Positions 1 to 11,774 of a DNA stretch of 64,000 nt are shown in pieces. The position numbers and the translations under genes are program-made. The notes below the pieces were generated by a model, which saw only the letters and a program-made list of their open reading frames with translations, ran no database searches and had not been told where the DNA came from. Every line of letters begins with the position of its first letter. Position 1 is the first letter of the stretch. This DNA comes from Flaccisagitta enflata (Eukaryota > Chaetognatha > Sagittoidea > Aphragmophora): the NCBI GenBank assembly GCA_965153355.1, contig OZ231126.1, forward strand, positions 2,294,001 through 2,358,000. Reading direction: 5' to 3'.

Positions 1-910
1 TGTCTACGTCTTAGTAATTTCCATGTAAAAATCTTTGCAGGATTAGATAGATTCAAGCTGTGAGGGAGGTTCTCTTTATTTTTCAAATTCTCTGCATATT
101 GGGTTGAACCAACTAAAATATGGGACAAAAGTAAAAAAATATAATTATTTGATAATTCAAATTTTTTTTTTAAACTTAGTTTTTCATTTCATCTATAAGT
201 TTGTATTAGTTGATTCAGATAATGATTAACACTTTTAGTATGTTTTCTATGTTGTTCTGCTTGTTATTTATTCAAAAATATATGTTTTACAGTAAAATAA
301 ATATCTTATCCGGCTGATTGTGGTCTGTAATGAAATTGATCGGTTAAGTAAATTTGATAATTCTTTTTAATTTAGTGCCAAGCAGAATTCTCTACAACAA
401 ATATTTTTCAAGTTATGATTTTTTTCAAAAATTTATTTATAAAAAATTCAAATTGATTTTTCTCTGAATTTTTACTGATTTTATATAGGATCAATAAAGG
501 AGTGTATCTATGCTTGTTTGAGTATGCAGATACAAGAAAGCATGTCTATGAGCATAGCTAGTCATCTGTGCGAGTGATTTCAAGTATTTCATTCCATCTG
601 GTTTATTATGCGTAATCATATTTTTCTCTGTTTTTCAGTACAATCAATACAATTGCTCTTGATTAAATCTAACAACTAAAAAAATTGCAATGATTGAAGA
701 CAAAAGTTTGGTGGAAAGTGGCCAATGCTTACGACTTTTTTCCTCACAGCAATAGCCCCCATTACTGGTGTTCAAAAACAATTTTTAATGATAAACAGAA
801 AATCTAAAAAACATCTTTATACAAAGCGTATTTAACACTTTTAAATGAGCAAAATTAGAATATCATAACCGAAAAATTTTAGCAAAAATAGAAATAAAAC
901 AATATACATT
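1..910. other. AT-rich non-coding sequence
   Basis: No long open frame, no splice-flanked coding stretch and no repeat shared with the rest of the window was recognised. The sequence is AT-rich with short T and A runs. Confidence 0.6.
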
Positions 911-916
911 TTACTA

Positions 917-1162
917 GAGATGCAGAAGCGGAAGCGGAAGCGGAAGCGGAAGCGGGCGGAAGCGGTACTTTGTACGTGGAAGTGGAAGCGGAAGCGGAAG
1001 CGCAATTTGGAAACTTGTTGGAAGCGGAAGCGGAAGCAAAAACAGATTTTTGAACTTCATTGGAAGCGGAAGCGGAAGCGAGAAAAAAAAATTTGGCTGA
1101 ATGGAAGCGGAAGCGGAAGCGGAACCTTATCCGCTTCCGCTTCCGCTTCCGCTTCCACATCC
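917..1162. repeat. GGAAGC hexanucleotide array with inverted ends (copy 1)
   Basis: Runs of (GGAAGC)n are separated by short unique spacers. Near 1125-1160 the array switches to the complementary (GCTTCC)n, so the right part can fold on the left. The left edge reads TAGAGATGCAGAAGCGG, and the same 17 bases occur in reverse complement at the right edge of the second array near 5345-5360. Both strands are open over the array and would encode KRKRKR or SASASA, which is a consequence of the repeat and not a gene. Confidence 0.8.
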
Positions 1163-1473
1163 CTTGGTCATGATGCTCGTAAATCACATAAGTCATGGTT
1201 TCAGTCATACTCTATTTTCTATGATTTTATTTCAGTCATTCAAAATCTTTTGTGGTATGTGTGTACTGGTTTACTTACCATTGCTTCATCACTTAATTTT
1301 ATGTTTGGCCGTGGCATTTTTCCTGTGTGAATGAGCTGATCTTATGTGACTATAAGTACATTACATGGGAAAAATCAAAGATCGTTAGACCAGGAAGTAG
1401 GGGGGAAGAATGAACTTCAATAACTTATTCATTCTTTTGTTAGTTCAGTTATCCCTTCATTTTTCTCATCTTT

Positions 1474-1478
1474 TCATT

Positions 1479-1555
<77 letters not shown>

Positions 1556-1660
1556 TTGTTGTTGTTGTTGTTATTGTTGAAGGTCTTGTTGTTTTGTTGT
1601 TGTTGTTGTTGTTGATGTTGTTATTGTTTTTGTTGTTGTTTCTATGTTATTTAAAGGGTT
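1474..1660. repeat. (TTG)n microsatellite, interrupted
   Basis: Long TTG trinucleotide runs with a few interruptions. Open frames across it (poly-Leu, poly-Val) are artefacts of the repeat. Confidence 0.95.
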
Positions 1661-2116
1661 TGGTATTTGACTACAGCAATCAAATTCTGGCCGTTTTATT
1701 CTTTAGCATATCATTCTCACTTCAAAGTCTATCTGACTTCAACTATGAAAAATTGATGTTGATCTGCCATGAACTTGCTTTTAAAAAAACTTCGCCGTTC
1801 GTGACACTTCTCTTCTTAAACTGCTGCACCGTTATTCTTTGTCGATCTGACAGTAACACGCTACTATCTATAATCATTGAGAAAAAAAAATGAAAATAAT
1901 TGGTCCATAACTTCAATTCCACAATCATTGTAGCAATATACAAGTTAACAAATGATAAAGAGCAAGCAAGGATATTGTGAAATTATGTATGAAATCATAT
2001 CATGGGAAACTTATTTTCAACGCTCATGAAAAAAAATTGGTTTCTCGATAAATATTGCGATCAAGAGGTGATTCACAATTCACAAATCGAGATAAAACAT
2101 CAAATGAGCATTATAT

Positions 2117-2117
<1 letters not shown>

Positions 2118-2154
<37 letters not shown>

Positions 2155-2159
2155 GCTGA

Positions 2160-2243
<84 letters not shown>

Positions 2244-2322
2244 GGTTGTTGTTGTTGTTGTTGTGGTTGTTTTTGTAGTTGTTGTTGTTGTAGTTGTTGT
2301 TGTTGTAGTTGTTGTTGTTGTC
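2118..2322. repeat. (TTG)n microsatellite
   Basis: About 200 bases of TTG repeat with rare GTGGTT and GTAGTT variants toward the right side. No coding signal outside the repeat. Confidence 0.95.
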
Positions 2323-2517
2323 AAAAGTAAAGTAGAATTTTCGGCAATGACAGTACAAGCGCACAAGTACCTTTAAGGCATAGCTGTGGATAGCTCAAAA
2401 AAGTGGTACAGAGACTACCTATTTTCATCGAGGTCCCATTTATACTCGTAAAAAGATAAAAACATGTATGAATAAACTTGTACAGTAAACTTGAAAAGCT
2501 ATAAACTTCATGGTAAA

Positions 2518-2550
2518 AGGTTGTTGTTGTTGTTGTTGTGGTTGTTGTGG

Positions 2551-2588
<38 letters not shown>

Positions 2589-2603
2589 CTGTTGTTGTTG
2601 TAT
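2518..2603. repeat. (TTG)n microsatellite
   Basis: TTG repeat with two GTGGTT interruptions, the third such array within 1.2 kb. Confidence 0.95.
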
Positions 2604-2769
2604 TTTCATCGCCCATACTTTGTCCAATGACAATTAACGATGAAAAGACCTTGATGATGACCACGGAATCAGCTGATAAGGGGAGTCAGGACTTAGCTTG
2701 TCTAAGACAAAGGATTCTTTATCATGGATCGATCGCGATCGAGGGATGATTCAAACCCAAACGCTTAAT

Positions 2770-2931
2770 CTGTATCCGTCAGTGGGTCCATCCATTGGTC
2801 TGTCCGTCGGTTGGTCGGTCCATCTGTTCGACCATGTTTCTTTTTCTTGCGCAAAGGAATCGATCGTCAAAAGTCATTTTTTACAGCTAGAGAGAGAAAG
2901 AGGATCGACACCATGTCTTTATCGGGCGAAG

Positions 2932-2965
<34 letters not shown>
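2770..2965. repeat. Degenerate GTCCGTCGG-rich tract and (GA)n run
   Basis: A CCGTCGGTTGGTCGG tract like the centre of the hairpin-capped repeats described below lies at 2776-2835. A (GA)n run follows at 2936-2963. No intact hairpin end is visible, so this may be an old fragment of that family. Confidence 0.45.
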
Positions 2966-2968
<3 letters not shown>

Positions 2969-3095
2969 CATTTTTTCCAGCTGATCGCACCATCGCCAAT
3001 TCAACTTCATCGATATCAATATCGATCATCATCATCAGAGCGAGCCAGAACTCAGATGTAACTTGGATTTGAAAAAAATACCAGAAAACTATTCA

Positions 3096-3200
<105 letters not shown>

Positions 3201-3213
3201 TAACAAAAACAAC

Positions 3214-3372
3214 AACAAGGCCGGATACACAGCCACCAGTTGCGGATAAGTGGGCAGGGGCGGAAATGCGCGTTTTCACACTTTTCGACTGGTGCTCACG
3301 GACCGACGGACGGACCGACGGACGGACCGACGGACGGACAATGGCTCTTATAGAGTTGCGTGTCCGCAACCA
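3214..3372 (+). repeat. Hairpin-capped short repeat (subfamily A), + copy
   Basis: In this orientation copies begin AACAAGGCCGG, with a small GGCCG...CGGCC-type fold, then a segment ending in GGGCAGGGGCGG, an A/T-rich middle, a (GACC/GACG)n tract, CTCTTATAGAG, and a closing hairpin GTTGCG-TGTC-CGCAAC followed by an A run. Here the first fold is damaged (ACAGCC instead of ACGGCC). The flanks CAAAAACAACAA occur on both sides, which could be a 12-bp target duplication, but the left side is a CAA repeat so the match is weak evidence. Confidence 0.85.
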
Positions 3373-3639
3373 AAAACAACAACGTTATTAACAGGAAACG
3401 TTGAGCGAGCCTGTGAGCGAGTGAGCGGTGCAAGCGAATGAACGTAGCGAGCGACCGAGTGGCCCGCTAAAAACGCGATAGTCAATTGTCGTGTGTAGAA
3501 ACAGTTTGTATGTCCGTTGGTCGGTAGGTCTGACACTAAGTTCCCTTATTATCTTTCTTTATATTCTGAAGATCGTAGAATTAATTCAACCATGGCCAAA
3601 AAAGAAAAAAAAAATTGGACATTGCTTATTTCTACCATA

Positions 3640-3725
3640 CCTTGGAAAAGTGGAAAAACCAGCGTTTCCGCCCCTGCCCACCCGTCCGCGACTGGTATTG
3701 GCCGTGTAACCGGCCTTGTTTACTA
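3640..3725 (-). repeat. Hairpin-capped short repeat, partial - copy
   Basis: The right half of the family is present on the minus strand: GTGGAAAAAC...CCCCTGCCCACCCGTCCGCGAC and the GGCCGTGTAACCGGCC end followed by TTGTTT. The opposite hairpin end is absent or too diverged, although GTCCGTTGGTCGG at 3507-3525 may be its remnant. Confidence 0.7.
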
Positions 3726-3845
3726 ACATGAATTCATGGACTAAATGTCTATCTGTTTACCATTTCTAAACGGATTGACTCAAAAATGTCTGCTTGGCGC
3801 CATTTTGTAGATAATGAGTTATATCTTCATTTTCTCCTAAATTTT

Positions 3846-4147
3846 TAGTCGCGGACACGCGACTCTACACCTTGGTCCGTTGGTCGGTCCGTCCATCAGT
3901 CGGTCGGTCGGTTGGTCGGTCCGTCACATTTTTAGTTGCGGACACGCAACTCTATAAGAGGCTTTGTCCGTCCATCCGTCCGTCCGTAACCATCGAGTCG
4001 AAAAGTGGAAAAACGCGCATATCCGCCCCTGCCCACCTGTCCGCAACTGATGGCCGTGTATCCGGCCTTGTTGAATTACGAGCGGTTTTCGGACTACTGC
4101 TCCTACCCAACCGTCTGTGACTGGATTGCCGTGTATCCGGCCTTGTT
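3846..4147 (-). repeat. Two nested hairpin-capped repeats
   Basis: An outer copy of subfamily B (hairpin GTCGCG-GACA-CGCGAC at 3850-3865, other end CCGGCCTTGTT at about 4136-4146) is split by an inner subfamily A copy at 3937-4074. The uninterrupted relative at 34378-34548 reads GTCACATTTTTGAATT where this copy carries the insertion after GTCACATTTTT, so the inner element's limits can be read directly: one end is AGTTGCGGACACGCAACT beside the T run, the other is CCGGCCTTG plus about two T. Confidence 0.85.
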
Positions 4148-4169
4148 CTTAGTTTCCTTTTCTCAAATA

Positions 4170-4453
4170 TGTTTTTAGATGCGCCCTCGCATCTCTATAA
4201 GAGGGTCTGTTTGTCCGTCTGTCCATCGGTCCATCCATCAGTCCGTCGGTCCGTTACGCCTCTTTAAAAATCGAGTTTATGAGCTGTTTTGGCCACAGCG
4301 AGATCGTATATTGAATTAAACGATCGATACACGTGTTTTTAGAGGTTTGTCTTTTCATCAATATGTCTGCCCATCAAGCACACACAATCAGCGCCAATTT
4401 CGTTCCACGTAAGGAGACAGTCAGGACCCATCGTTGCCCGGTCGGGCTTGTTT
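4170..4453 (-). repeat. Hairpin-capped repeat, longer subfamily D, - copy
   Basis: It starts with TTTTTAGATGCGCCCTCGCATC, a hairpin GATGCG-CCCT-CGCATC, then CTCTATAAGAGGG and a GTCC/GTCG tract. It ends at GCCCGGTCGGGCTTGTTT, whose terminal fold is GCCCG/CGGGC. The same architecture as the short form is kept with different stem bases and about 280 bases in total. The only other full copy in the window is at 26305-26598. Confidence 0.8.
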
Positions 4454-4834
4454 ATGCTTTTTAAGACAGAACTAAAAGTACAAAATCCCTTCAATTGACA
4501 AATAATAGTGATGATCACTTCAAACTGTTGCCATTTCTAAACGAATTGAGCTACAACTTTCTGCTTGGTCTAGATTTGAAGAACTTTCGAAGATCATTCA
4601 AATGGTCACCGATTTTTTGGATTTTCATGGAGACTGAGCCGGTCCAAGTAATCAGAAACCGCCATGTCCGTTTTTTTTTGGCCATGGTTAAACTGTGTGC
4701 AATGCTTTTATAGCGTCTTTTGCTAATCTTTTTTTTTCTTTTTCATTAACTAATTTTTGTAAGCCCTTACTTAAATGACCATGGAAATTGCCCCTTTATG
4801 TATTTGAGGACGTTAGAATCAAACTTTGTAAAAA

Positions 4835-4960
4835 TAAACAAGCCCGTTCGAGCAACTCGATCATCATTTGCATGATTTTAGAAAAGGTGTGACGGACATA
4901 CAAACGGACCAATGGATGGACCAACGGACAGACCCTCCTATAGAGATATAGCATATCCCT
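4835..4960 (+). repeat. Degenerate subfamily D-like repeat fragment
   Basis: It begins AATAAACAAGCCCG, has a GGACCAACGGACAGACC tract, then CTATAGAGAT followed by an eroded hairpin. It looks like an old, internally deleted copy. Confidence 0.5.
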
Positions 4961-5090
4961 GGCTCTATCTTTTTTCACCTTGTGTAATATGTTTATCCAT
5001 GTCTAGTTCCACTACTATTTAACAAACATTTCAATGATGAATAACAAAGTGGATACTATGGTACCAGCACATAGTAACCTTTTTTAAGTG

Positions 5091-5356
5091 ATGCAGAAGC
5101 AGACATTGCAGTGGAAGCGGAAGTGGAAGCGGAAGCGGAAGCGGAAGCGGAAGCGGAAGCTGTGCCTTGGTGAAAGGGTGGAAGCGGAAGCAGAAGCGGA
5201 AGCTTTTCTTCTTAAGATTGTGGAAGCGGAAGCGGAAGCGGAAGCTATGCTATTTGAATTATTAGAAATGGAAGCGGAAGCGGAAGCTGTCATTTTTCTA
5301 GTAGGCCTATTGGAAGCGGAAGCGGAAGCGGTCAAAAAATCTACCGCTTCTGCATC
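5091..5356. repeat. GGAAGC hexanucleotide array with inverted ends (copy 2)
   Basis: It is bounded by GATGCAGAAGC on the left and GCTTCTGCATC on the right, an 11-base inverted repeat. Five or six blocks of (GGAAGC)n are separated by unique 15-25 base spacers. The open frames of EAEAEA or SASASA type are repeat products. Confidence 0.8.
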
Positions 5357-5713
5357 TCTACATTTTACAGAATATCATTAAAATATATTTTTAAAAGAAA
5401 TCTATAATTCAGAGGTTTTGGCTGAAGATGACACCGTTTCAGACCATAGTGCAACGGTACCGGAAATCTTCCCATCGTCTATACCATACTATGCTATTCT
5501 ATACTATACTTTATAATCTGTTCCTTAAATGTAATTTCAGAAGAAAAAAGAAAGAACTTGTTTTAAGGAATCTCCATCAAAAAAAATCCTACAAAAGCAA
5601 CGACAGCGCGTTTTGGATTTACTTCTTGCCCGACAAAAGAAGGTGAACAAAATTCTATTTTCACCAGTTCTTGAAAAAAAGGTCTTTGCAATTCTTTTTT
5701 ATTCACTTTTTAT

Positions 5714-6059
5714 CAGGGGTGTATATCATTGAGTCACCTTTGATTTTTTTCCCCCTTGCTTTGATTTTCTTCCCCGCGACGCTTTGCGTCATGTTTTTAT
5801 ATCTATGATTTTTTTCCCCATATAGCAATAAAACAATGTAGTTAAGGTTTAAATAGTGTTAAATTGTGTTTTACTGATTATGTTTTATGATTTGGCACTG
5901 TCAAAAGTTATATTTTCCCCAAATTTCCTTTTTTCCTCTTTTTCCCCCCTTGGGTGGGGTAGCCAACTGGATAGTTTCGGTGTACCTGACCTCTATACCA
6001 TATATCTAGACCCTTTGATTTCCCCCTGGGGGGGGGGAACTCAATAATATACAGGCCTG
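5714..6059 (-). mobile_element. hAT-like MITE with perfect 8-bp target duplication
   Basis: The ends are CAGGGGTGTATAT on the left and ATACAGGCCTG on the right, imperfect inverted repeats. The 8 bases CTTTTTAT occur directly outside both ends (5706-5713 and 6060-6067). Eight-base duplications with CAGGG-type termini are the hallmark of hAT transposons. There is no transposase frame, so it is non-autonomous. Related copies lie at 24772 and 27133. Confidence 0.85.
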
Positions 6060-6067
6060 CTTTTTAT

Positions 6068-6990
6068 GTCTTGGCTTATGCAGGAATAGCATTGACATGC
6101 TTAAGGACACTCGAGCGGTAGTACCGGCAACGATGATGCCAATTGCACCATATTTGTTGTCAAACAAATTGATCAAACTGAGGTGAGCTGCACCATGTCT
6201 ACGTCACTTCCGGCCTGCATGTCTAGTAGACATTGTCTACATGTCTTCCGCGCTGTTTTTGTGAAGATGTTTCTTTTTTTTATTAGTTCTGATGTTTTTC
6301 TTACTCTCTTTCGTCCTTTCCATAGATAACGTCAAAATGATCGAGGAAACTTGGATGAGGCTTAGCCAATCACTCTCTCATTGGTTGGTAAGAACTTATA
6401 TCTGTTCACGCTGTCAACGCTATCAGCGGGAATAATCACGAGGGTTTTTGTCACACGGAGCACGCCCTGAAACTATGAAGATGTGTTTACGCTTTCAACG
6501 CTATTCACGAGAATAATCGCAATGTTTTTCGTCACTTGGAACACGCTCTGAAACTACCAGCATGTAAACGCATTTGCGCCTGGTGGCCGTTGCACCATGT
6601 CCTACAAATCAAGAGCGCAAGGGACGAGTTCTCCCACCCAATGGAAATAAGCACATATACTTCCGCTTGACCCCTTTTGTTGATAGCATTTTTGCCTAAT
6701 CACAAACTTCGATCTTCTTCAATATTCCGTTTGAACAATCGCCCCTTCTTGTTTTCCATTACCACTGCTTTTTTTCACTATTTCGCTCCTGTCCACTCGT
6801 TTGCGACGGGGGGGGGGGGGAGGAGAGGAGAGTATAAACAGCTTTGTTCTAAAAAGCCCCATCATCATTCCTCAAAAGACCAATAGGAAGAAAAGAATGA
6901 AAGCAAAGACAATTTTTTTACCGCAACATTAATTGACATCAATTTTCCTCTAGTCCACAACAGCAACTATATCCAGCAACCGTATCAACA
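6068..6990. other. Intergenic sequence with a partial tandem duplication
   Basis: No gene recognised. A unit of about 75 bases (CTATCAGCGGGAATAATCAC...GAGCACGCCCTGAAACTA) near 6405-6475 recurs in diverged form at about 6483-6555. A short G run and GA-rich tract lie at 6809-6830. Confidence 0.5.
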
Positions 6991-7014
6991 ACAACGACAA
7001 AGACAACAGCAACA

Positions 7015-7228
<214 letters not shown>

Positions 7229-7512
7229 CGTGAATTCAATCTTAGCGTCATATTTTACAGCGTTCTCCGAGACAGACCAAGCAACAAAAATAATTGAAGA
7301 CAAAAATGGCAACAGAAAAAAAAACATTACAAAATAAATTGTAACTGTAACAGTAACAAAACAGAAGGAGATTGATTCAAGGGATAAAAGCCAAACATGA
7401 TGAATTTATGATTAAGGATGAAACAATCCTGAAATTCGGCCATTCGATATTCCTTGGCAAGATTCCTGTCTCAAAAACATGGAAAAAAATGACGAGACAA
7501 AGACTTCATCTA

Positions 7513-7937
7513 TAAACAAGGCCAACACCCTACAGTCGCGTGCGGTTGTTACGACCATAAGACCAAAAGACTAAAAGACTACTTAAAATGACTTACAATG
7601 ACGTAGAACGACAAAAAAAAGCTAAGCGTGACCTATGGACGGACGGACGGATGGACCGACATGAAATGAAATGAAAATGAAAATGAATATATTCTCCGAA
7701 CATGTGTGGGGGAAATGACGATTTACAATAAAACTTATCGGAAGGATTACAAATAAGCCATGGGTCCAAAGCAGTAATAAGACACAGTATGCAATGATAC
7801 GCAAATGAGAGAGTTATTTTCAGTAATTGCATTCATTGAGCGCGATAATGGAAGCTTGTTGATTATGTAACCCAAGACAGACGGACAGAGACAGACGGAC
7901 AGAGCGGGTCATAGAGTCGCGTGCACGCGACTAGAAA
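7513..7937 (+). repeat. Old hairpin-capped repeat with internal insertion
   Basis: It begins AAACAAGGCC and ends with the hairpin-palindrome GTCGCGTGCACGCGAC followed by TAGAAAC. Between them are the family's GGACGGACGG tract (7631-7655) and about 200 unrelated bases (7660-7865), then a second GACAGACGGACAG tract. It is probably an eroded copy interrupted by other sequence. Confidence 0.6.
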
Positions 7938-8194
7938 CAAAGTTTATCCTGATCCTGATCCGGCTCCTCTTTTTATTTCTGTTTAATCCCCTTAATACTC
8001 CCTCTTCTTGTCTCAATTTTTCGACCTTCTTCCCTCTTTTTTTCCCTTATAATGAAACTTTTACCTTTGGGGCACTCGATGGGGTGTAATCCGGACCCAT
8101 CACAACTTAGATATTCAGATCCAAAACATCAATAAATCAGTTTGCACAATGTAGTACTGATATCTTAAGATCTTTAACTTGCATATTGATCACA

Positions 8195-8325
8195 CATAAT
8201 TCTGCTTGGCCCCATCTGAAACATCATGTTCAAATTTACTTTCACCGCAAATCTTATGCGTAGCATCAGTCGGCCCGAAAAGCAAACCAACTTTCTCAAA
8301 CCCCTCACAAGAAAAAGGGCCAAAA
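8195..8325 (+). repeat. Interspersed repeat H, copy 1
   Basis: The stretch with ATTCTGCTTGG, ATGCGTAGCA and CAACTTTCTCAAAC is shared with 18900-19055 and, more diverged, 35125-35240. It overlaps the first about 30 codons of the open frame starting at 8226, so that start is doubtful. Confidence 0.6.
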
Positions 8326-11269
8326 CTGAAAAAGGTTTTGCAGCAACCTTGCAACATTTTCAAAACAAGGGAAAAGAGACTCACTCGCATGATGTTGCTA
8401 GTCTAAATAAATCTTCCTACACTTTACCGCAGAAATTCCAACAAAAGTCTCTTGGGAGATGCATGACACAAAAGGACATCTTGATGAAGCCATCAAAACT
8501 GTCACAACAAAACACAAGTTTAGTTGCACAACCAAAAGACGCATGTGAAAAATGGGTTGTCAACACAGAAAATCATCAATCAGTGACCAACACCAATCCT
8601 GATGTCAACGAAAGAAGGTTTGCAACCATTTTGCCCCAGCTCCAGATAATGGAGAAAAAAATCATGTCGCCTGATGCTGCAAGTCCTGACATATTTTCCA
8701 ACAGCTTAAGTCACATGACCCCAAATTTCTTGACAACGCCAACAGCATCAAATAAGACAACAGGCGTTTGCTCTTCCAGTGGTGGCAAATATATGATCTA
8801 CAACTGCTCCAAGCCTTATGAAGATACTGTCTGTTTCCAGAATGTGGAAGATTGGAAAAATCAAATTACTGCATTGACAGCAAACAGAATGATTTTAAGC
8901 TGGAGTCATTACACTACCCCATTGGAAAAACTTGGATCCATAGGCAAGGTGACCAGATGCTTCAAAAACCTAAACAAGCATCATGGGCTGTTTCACAAGT
9001 TTCTCATCTTTGACCTGAAAAACAGTGAAGATTCAAAAATCGCCACATGCTCTATTTCTATTGAAAAGCTGAGTACGGGCCTGCTGTTTCAGATAGCCAG
9101 AGACCATGAAACAGTCAAAGGCACAGTGGAAGGCACCGCTCGAAAAAGTGTCGAGCTCCATGACACCTCGAAGAAAGGTGGTTTTGAAGGGGCATTGGTT
9201 GGCAACCTGGCTAACATTGAGACCATTTTGAATACAATCGAGACAAGTGTCAGCATGAGGTCTCAACATGGCAAAGAGCTCTCACAGAAATGTCACTAAC
9301 ATTGAATTTCCACGTTCCAGGAGGTGGCGAACTGATTCCCATCAATGATATACAAATTGTTGGATTTGTTGAGGATCTCTTTCCAAAATGGAAGGAGAAT
9401 GCAGCTCAGCTATTCCCGGAATTACCAAATCCACTAGCCATTGAAACCTTTGTGGAAACTGAAGTTCAAGAAGAACATCAAATGGGCTATACCCTACTTA
9501 CTTCAAAACAGCGTGTCATTAATGCAGTTAAAGAGTTGTTGGAACAGGAAGCAATTTCTCTTGGTGGTTAAACAAGAAAAGCCATTGTCAGTAATCTGGA
9601 CAAGAACAGATTCAAAGATGCCCTAACCATCACTCAGCAGCTACCGCGCACAATCATTGATGATTTGTCTGAGCTTTGGAGCGCCGTTTTTGAACTCATT
9701 GTTATCCATGAAAATGTAGGCATTATCATTTTTGCCTTTAGAGGCGCTGATGAAGAAGCCGCCAACCGTCAAGAGCTTCTAGAGTTAATGGAGTTGGCAA
9801 TCTGTGTTGAGGATATATGTTCGTCAGGAAACCGCATATTCATCATCAACATCACACTGTTGACTGAATGTGACTCATGCAGCACTCTCAAAACTGAAGA
9901 CCTAGGCTTTGTTCTGCACACATCACTCAGCTTGGCTACTTTAGGGAACATCGTCTCATTGAAAAAGACACTTCTTGGCTACCTGCATGACTGTGTTTCA
10001 AAATTCCCTAATCCTACCCCATCTAAAGCTGCCGACAGTCTACGTCGGTTCACGTCCAAATTGTATCTTTTGCAAAATCTTGAAAATGAGGAAATTCTCC
10101 TTCATGATAGACTTGTTAATCAGGAATGGGGTCAAAGCGGTTTTTGCATTTGGACGAAAGACCAACATAGAATTATCCATAAAGCCAGATCAGCTTTCTT
10201 GGATGGAACGGACATCAATTGGCTAGTAACTGGAGGCTATGGTAGTGGGAAAACTTTGTTGTTGATGCAGATTGCGCGCGATTACCTTCGCCTTAACTCT
10301 GAGGGTCACATCCTCATTTGCCTTTCACCAACGAGTAAAGGTTTACAAAACAGTATGTCAGCCAGTATTGCGCAAATGACAGAGACAGATCAAGAACGTA
10401 TTAAGATTTTGAATCATTGGAGAAATGATGAAAAAGCATCACTTGTGATGTTTGATGAGTTCACAGACTCAAATACAGATTGGAAATATGGTAGCAAACT
10501 GGTATTTAGTACCAATCGTAATTCTCAGTTTGCTGCTAGACACTTTTCGCTAGAATCTGGCAATCTTCGGTCTTCATTAGACATAACATCATTTATTGCC
10601 GAATTTCGTAATTACATGGATAACCATACATCAAATCCACTTCCTAAACCAATGACTCGTTCAAATGAACAGATGACTTATCTAGATGAAGGGAAAACAC
10701 TTTACAGCGATCCACATACATCTCCACTGAAACCCGCCCTCAACTTAAGATCAGTTGCTCCGACAGTCTTTGTGTCCAACGACGTGCGACCCGACAGCTT
10801 TGTCAAGTTTTGCTTAGACAGAATTGAGGAGATCACAAAGAGACACAAGGAAGTGGTGGTCTCTTGCTTGTTACGTGCGAGGTACGATGACGTTTTGAGT
10901 ATGAGTTTGAAATCGCATTTGATAACTCAGGCAAGGAGACGAGTGAATTTATCGAGTGATTCCGTTTCATTTATCAGTGGCTTGGAGGCCAGTGGCTGCC
11001 AATATTCTTGCGTTGTTATGATCATGGATCAATCTGTCAAAAATGCGCACGAAGTAGAGTTGATCATGTCACGCGCAACCCTTTATTTGTATGTTGTTGT
11101 TAACACCCACCCAAAGTGGTCGCAAGCAGATCTCAGCATCACGCCATCTGAAAAAAAGACTGTCCAGCATATCATTGAGTTCTTTACGAGCAGGGCGCTC
11201 ATGGCCAAATCCTCAGTTGAAAATGATGGCAGTATGCTCCCTAACCACGCGAGGCAGAATCAGACTTGA
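8226..11269 (+). pseudogene. Superfamily 1 helicase-like NTPase, interrupted
   Basis: Three intronless frames read as one protein: 8226-9299 (unrecognised N-terminal part), then after a frame change near 9250-9270 the frame 9290-9571, a TAA at 9569-9571, and the same frame onward to 11269. The last part (numbered from 9665) has a Walker A motif GGYGSGKT at 190-197, a Walker B-like VMFDEF at 261-266, SGLEASGCQYSCVVMI near 435-450 resembling helicase motif V, and SRATLYLYVV near 464 resembling motif VI of UvrD/PIF1-type helicases. The true start is uncertain because codons 1-30 lie in an interspersed repeat. An AATAAA follows the stop by 45 bases. Helicase activity is inferred from motifs only. 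It is either a young pseudogene or a real gene with two sequence errors or recoding. Confidence 0.6.
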
Positions 11270-11314
11270 GTGGTTTTCGAACTTAACTGCCCCTTCTGAC
11301 TAGAGTGGTTTTTA

Positions 11315-11320
11315 AATAAA
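11315..11320 (+). terminator. Polyadenylation signal AATAAA
   Basis: Canonical AATAAA 45 bases after the stop of the NTPase frame. Confidence 0.5.
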
Positions 11321-11774
11321 TATTGAAAAGAAAATTTTCTTGAACCTAATTTAGATCTAATTTGCATCACTCTTCATTTTTTTTATATGTGATCTCTCAA
11401 TACAATCTATAATTGTGAATTTTTGAAAATCTTATGATAAGAATCCCCCAAAAATAGTACTTTTTATCATTTTCCAATGATTATAATTCCTTACTGAATT
11501 GTACAAATAATAAAACAGGAAGTAACAAATGTAGATTTTTTTCATTCTTGCATTATTTTTCATGATAAATTTTCTCATTCTAATATAGAATCTCCATACT
11601 TTTTTTATTCGGAATGGGTAAAAAAGTTGTTTTGAAAAAAGGCGAAGCTCAACAATGAAAATAGATTTAGAATAAGAGAAAAAAATGATAAACATTCTTT
11701 TTCACAAATGAAATAAATCAAACTTTTAAAATTCCCACAAGTAAGTTAAAACAAAAACAACCCTAGTTAGAATC
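11321..11774. other. AT-rich intergenic sequence
   Basis: No gene or named repeat recognised; AT-rich with poly-T and poly-A stretches. Confidence 0.5.

Noticed and set aside
2002-2376. 124-codon poly-Val frame and similar poly-T, poly-N, poly-Q frames
   Set aside because: They are translations of TTG/CAA microsatellites and are open in several frames at once.
3214-3372. SINE origin for the hairpin-capped repeat
   Set aside because: There are no A-box or B-box promoter sequences, both ends fold, and the nested copy shows no long target duplication. The possible 11-12 bp duplications at 3214 and 30659 lie in low-complexity sequence.
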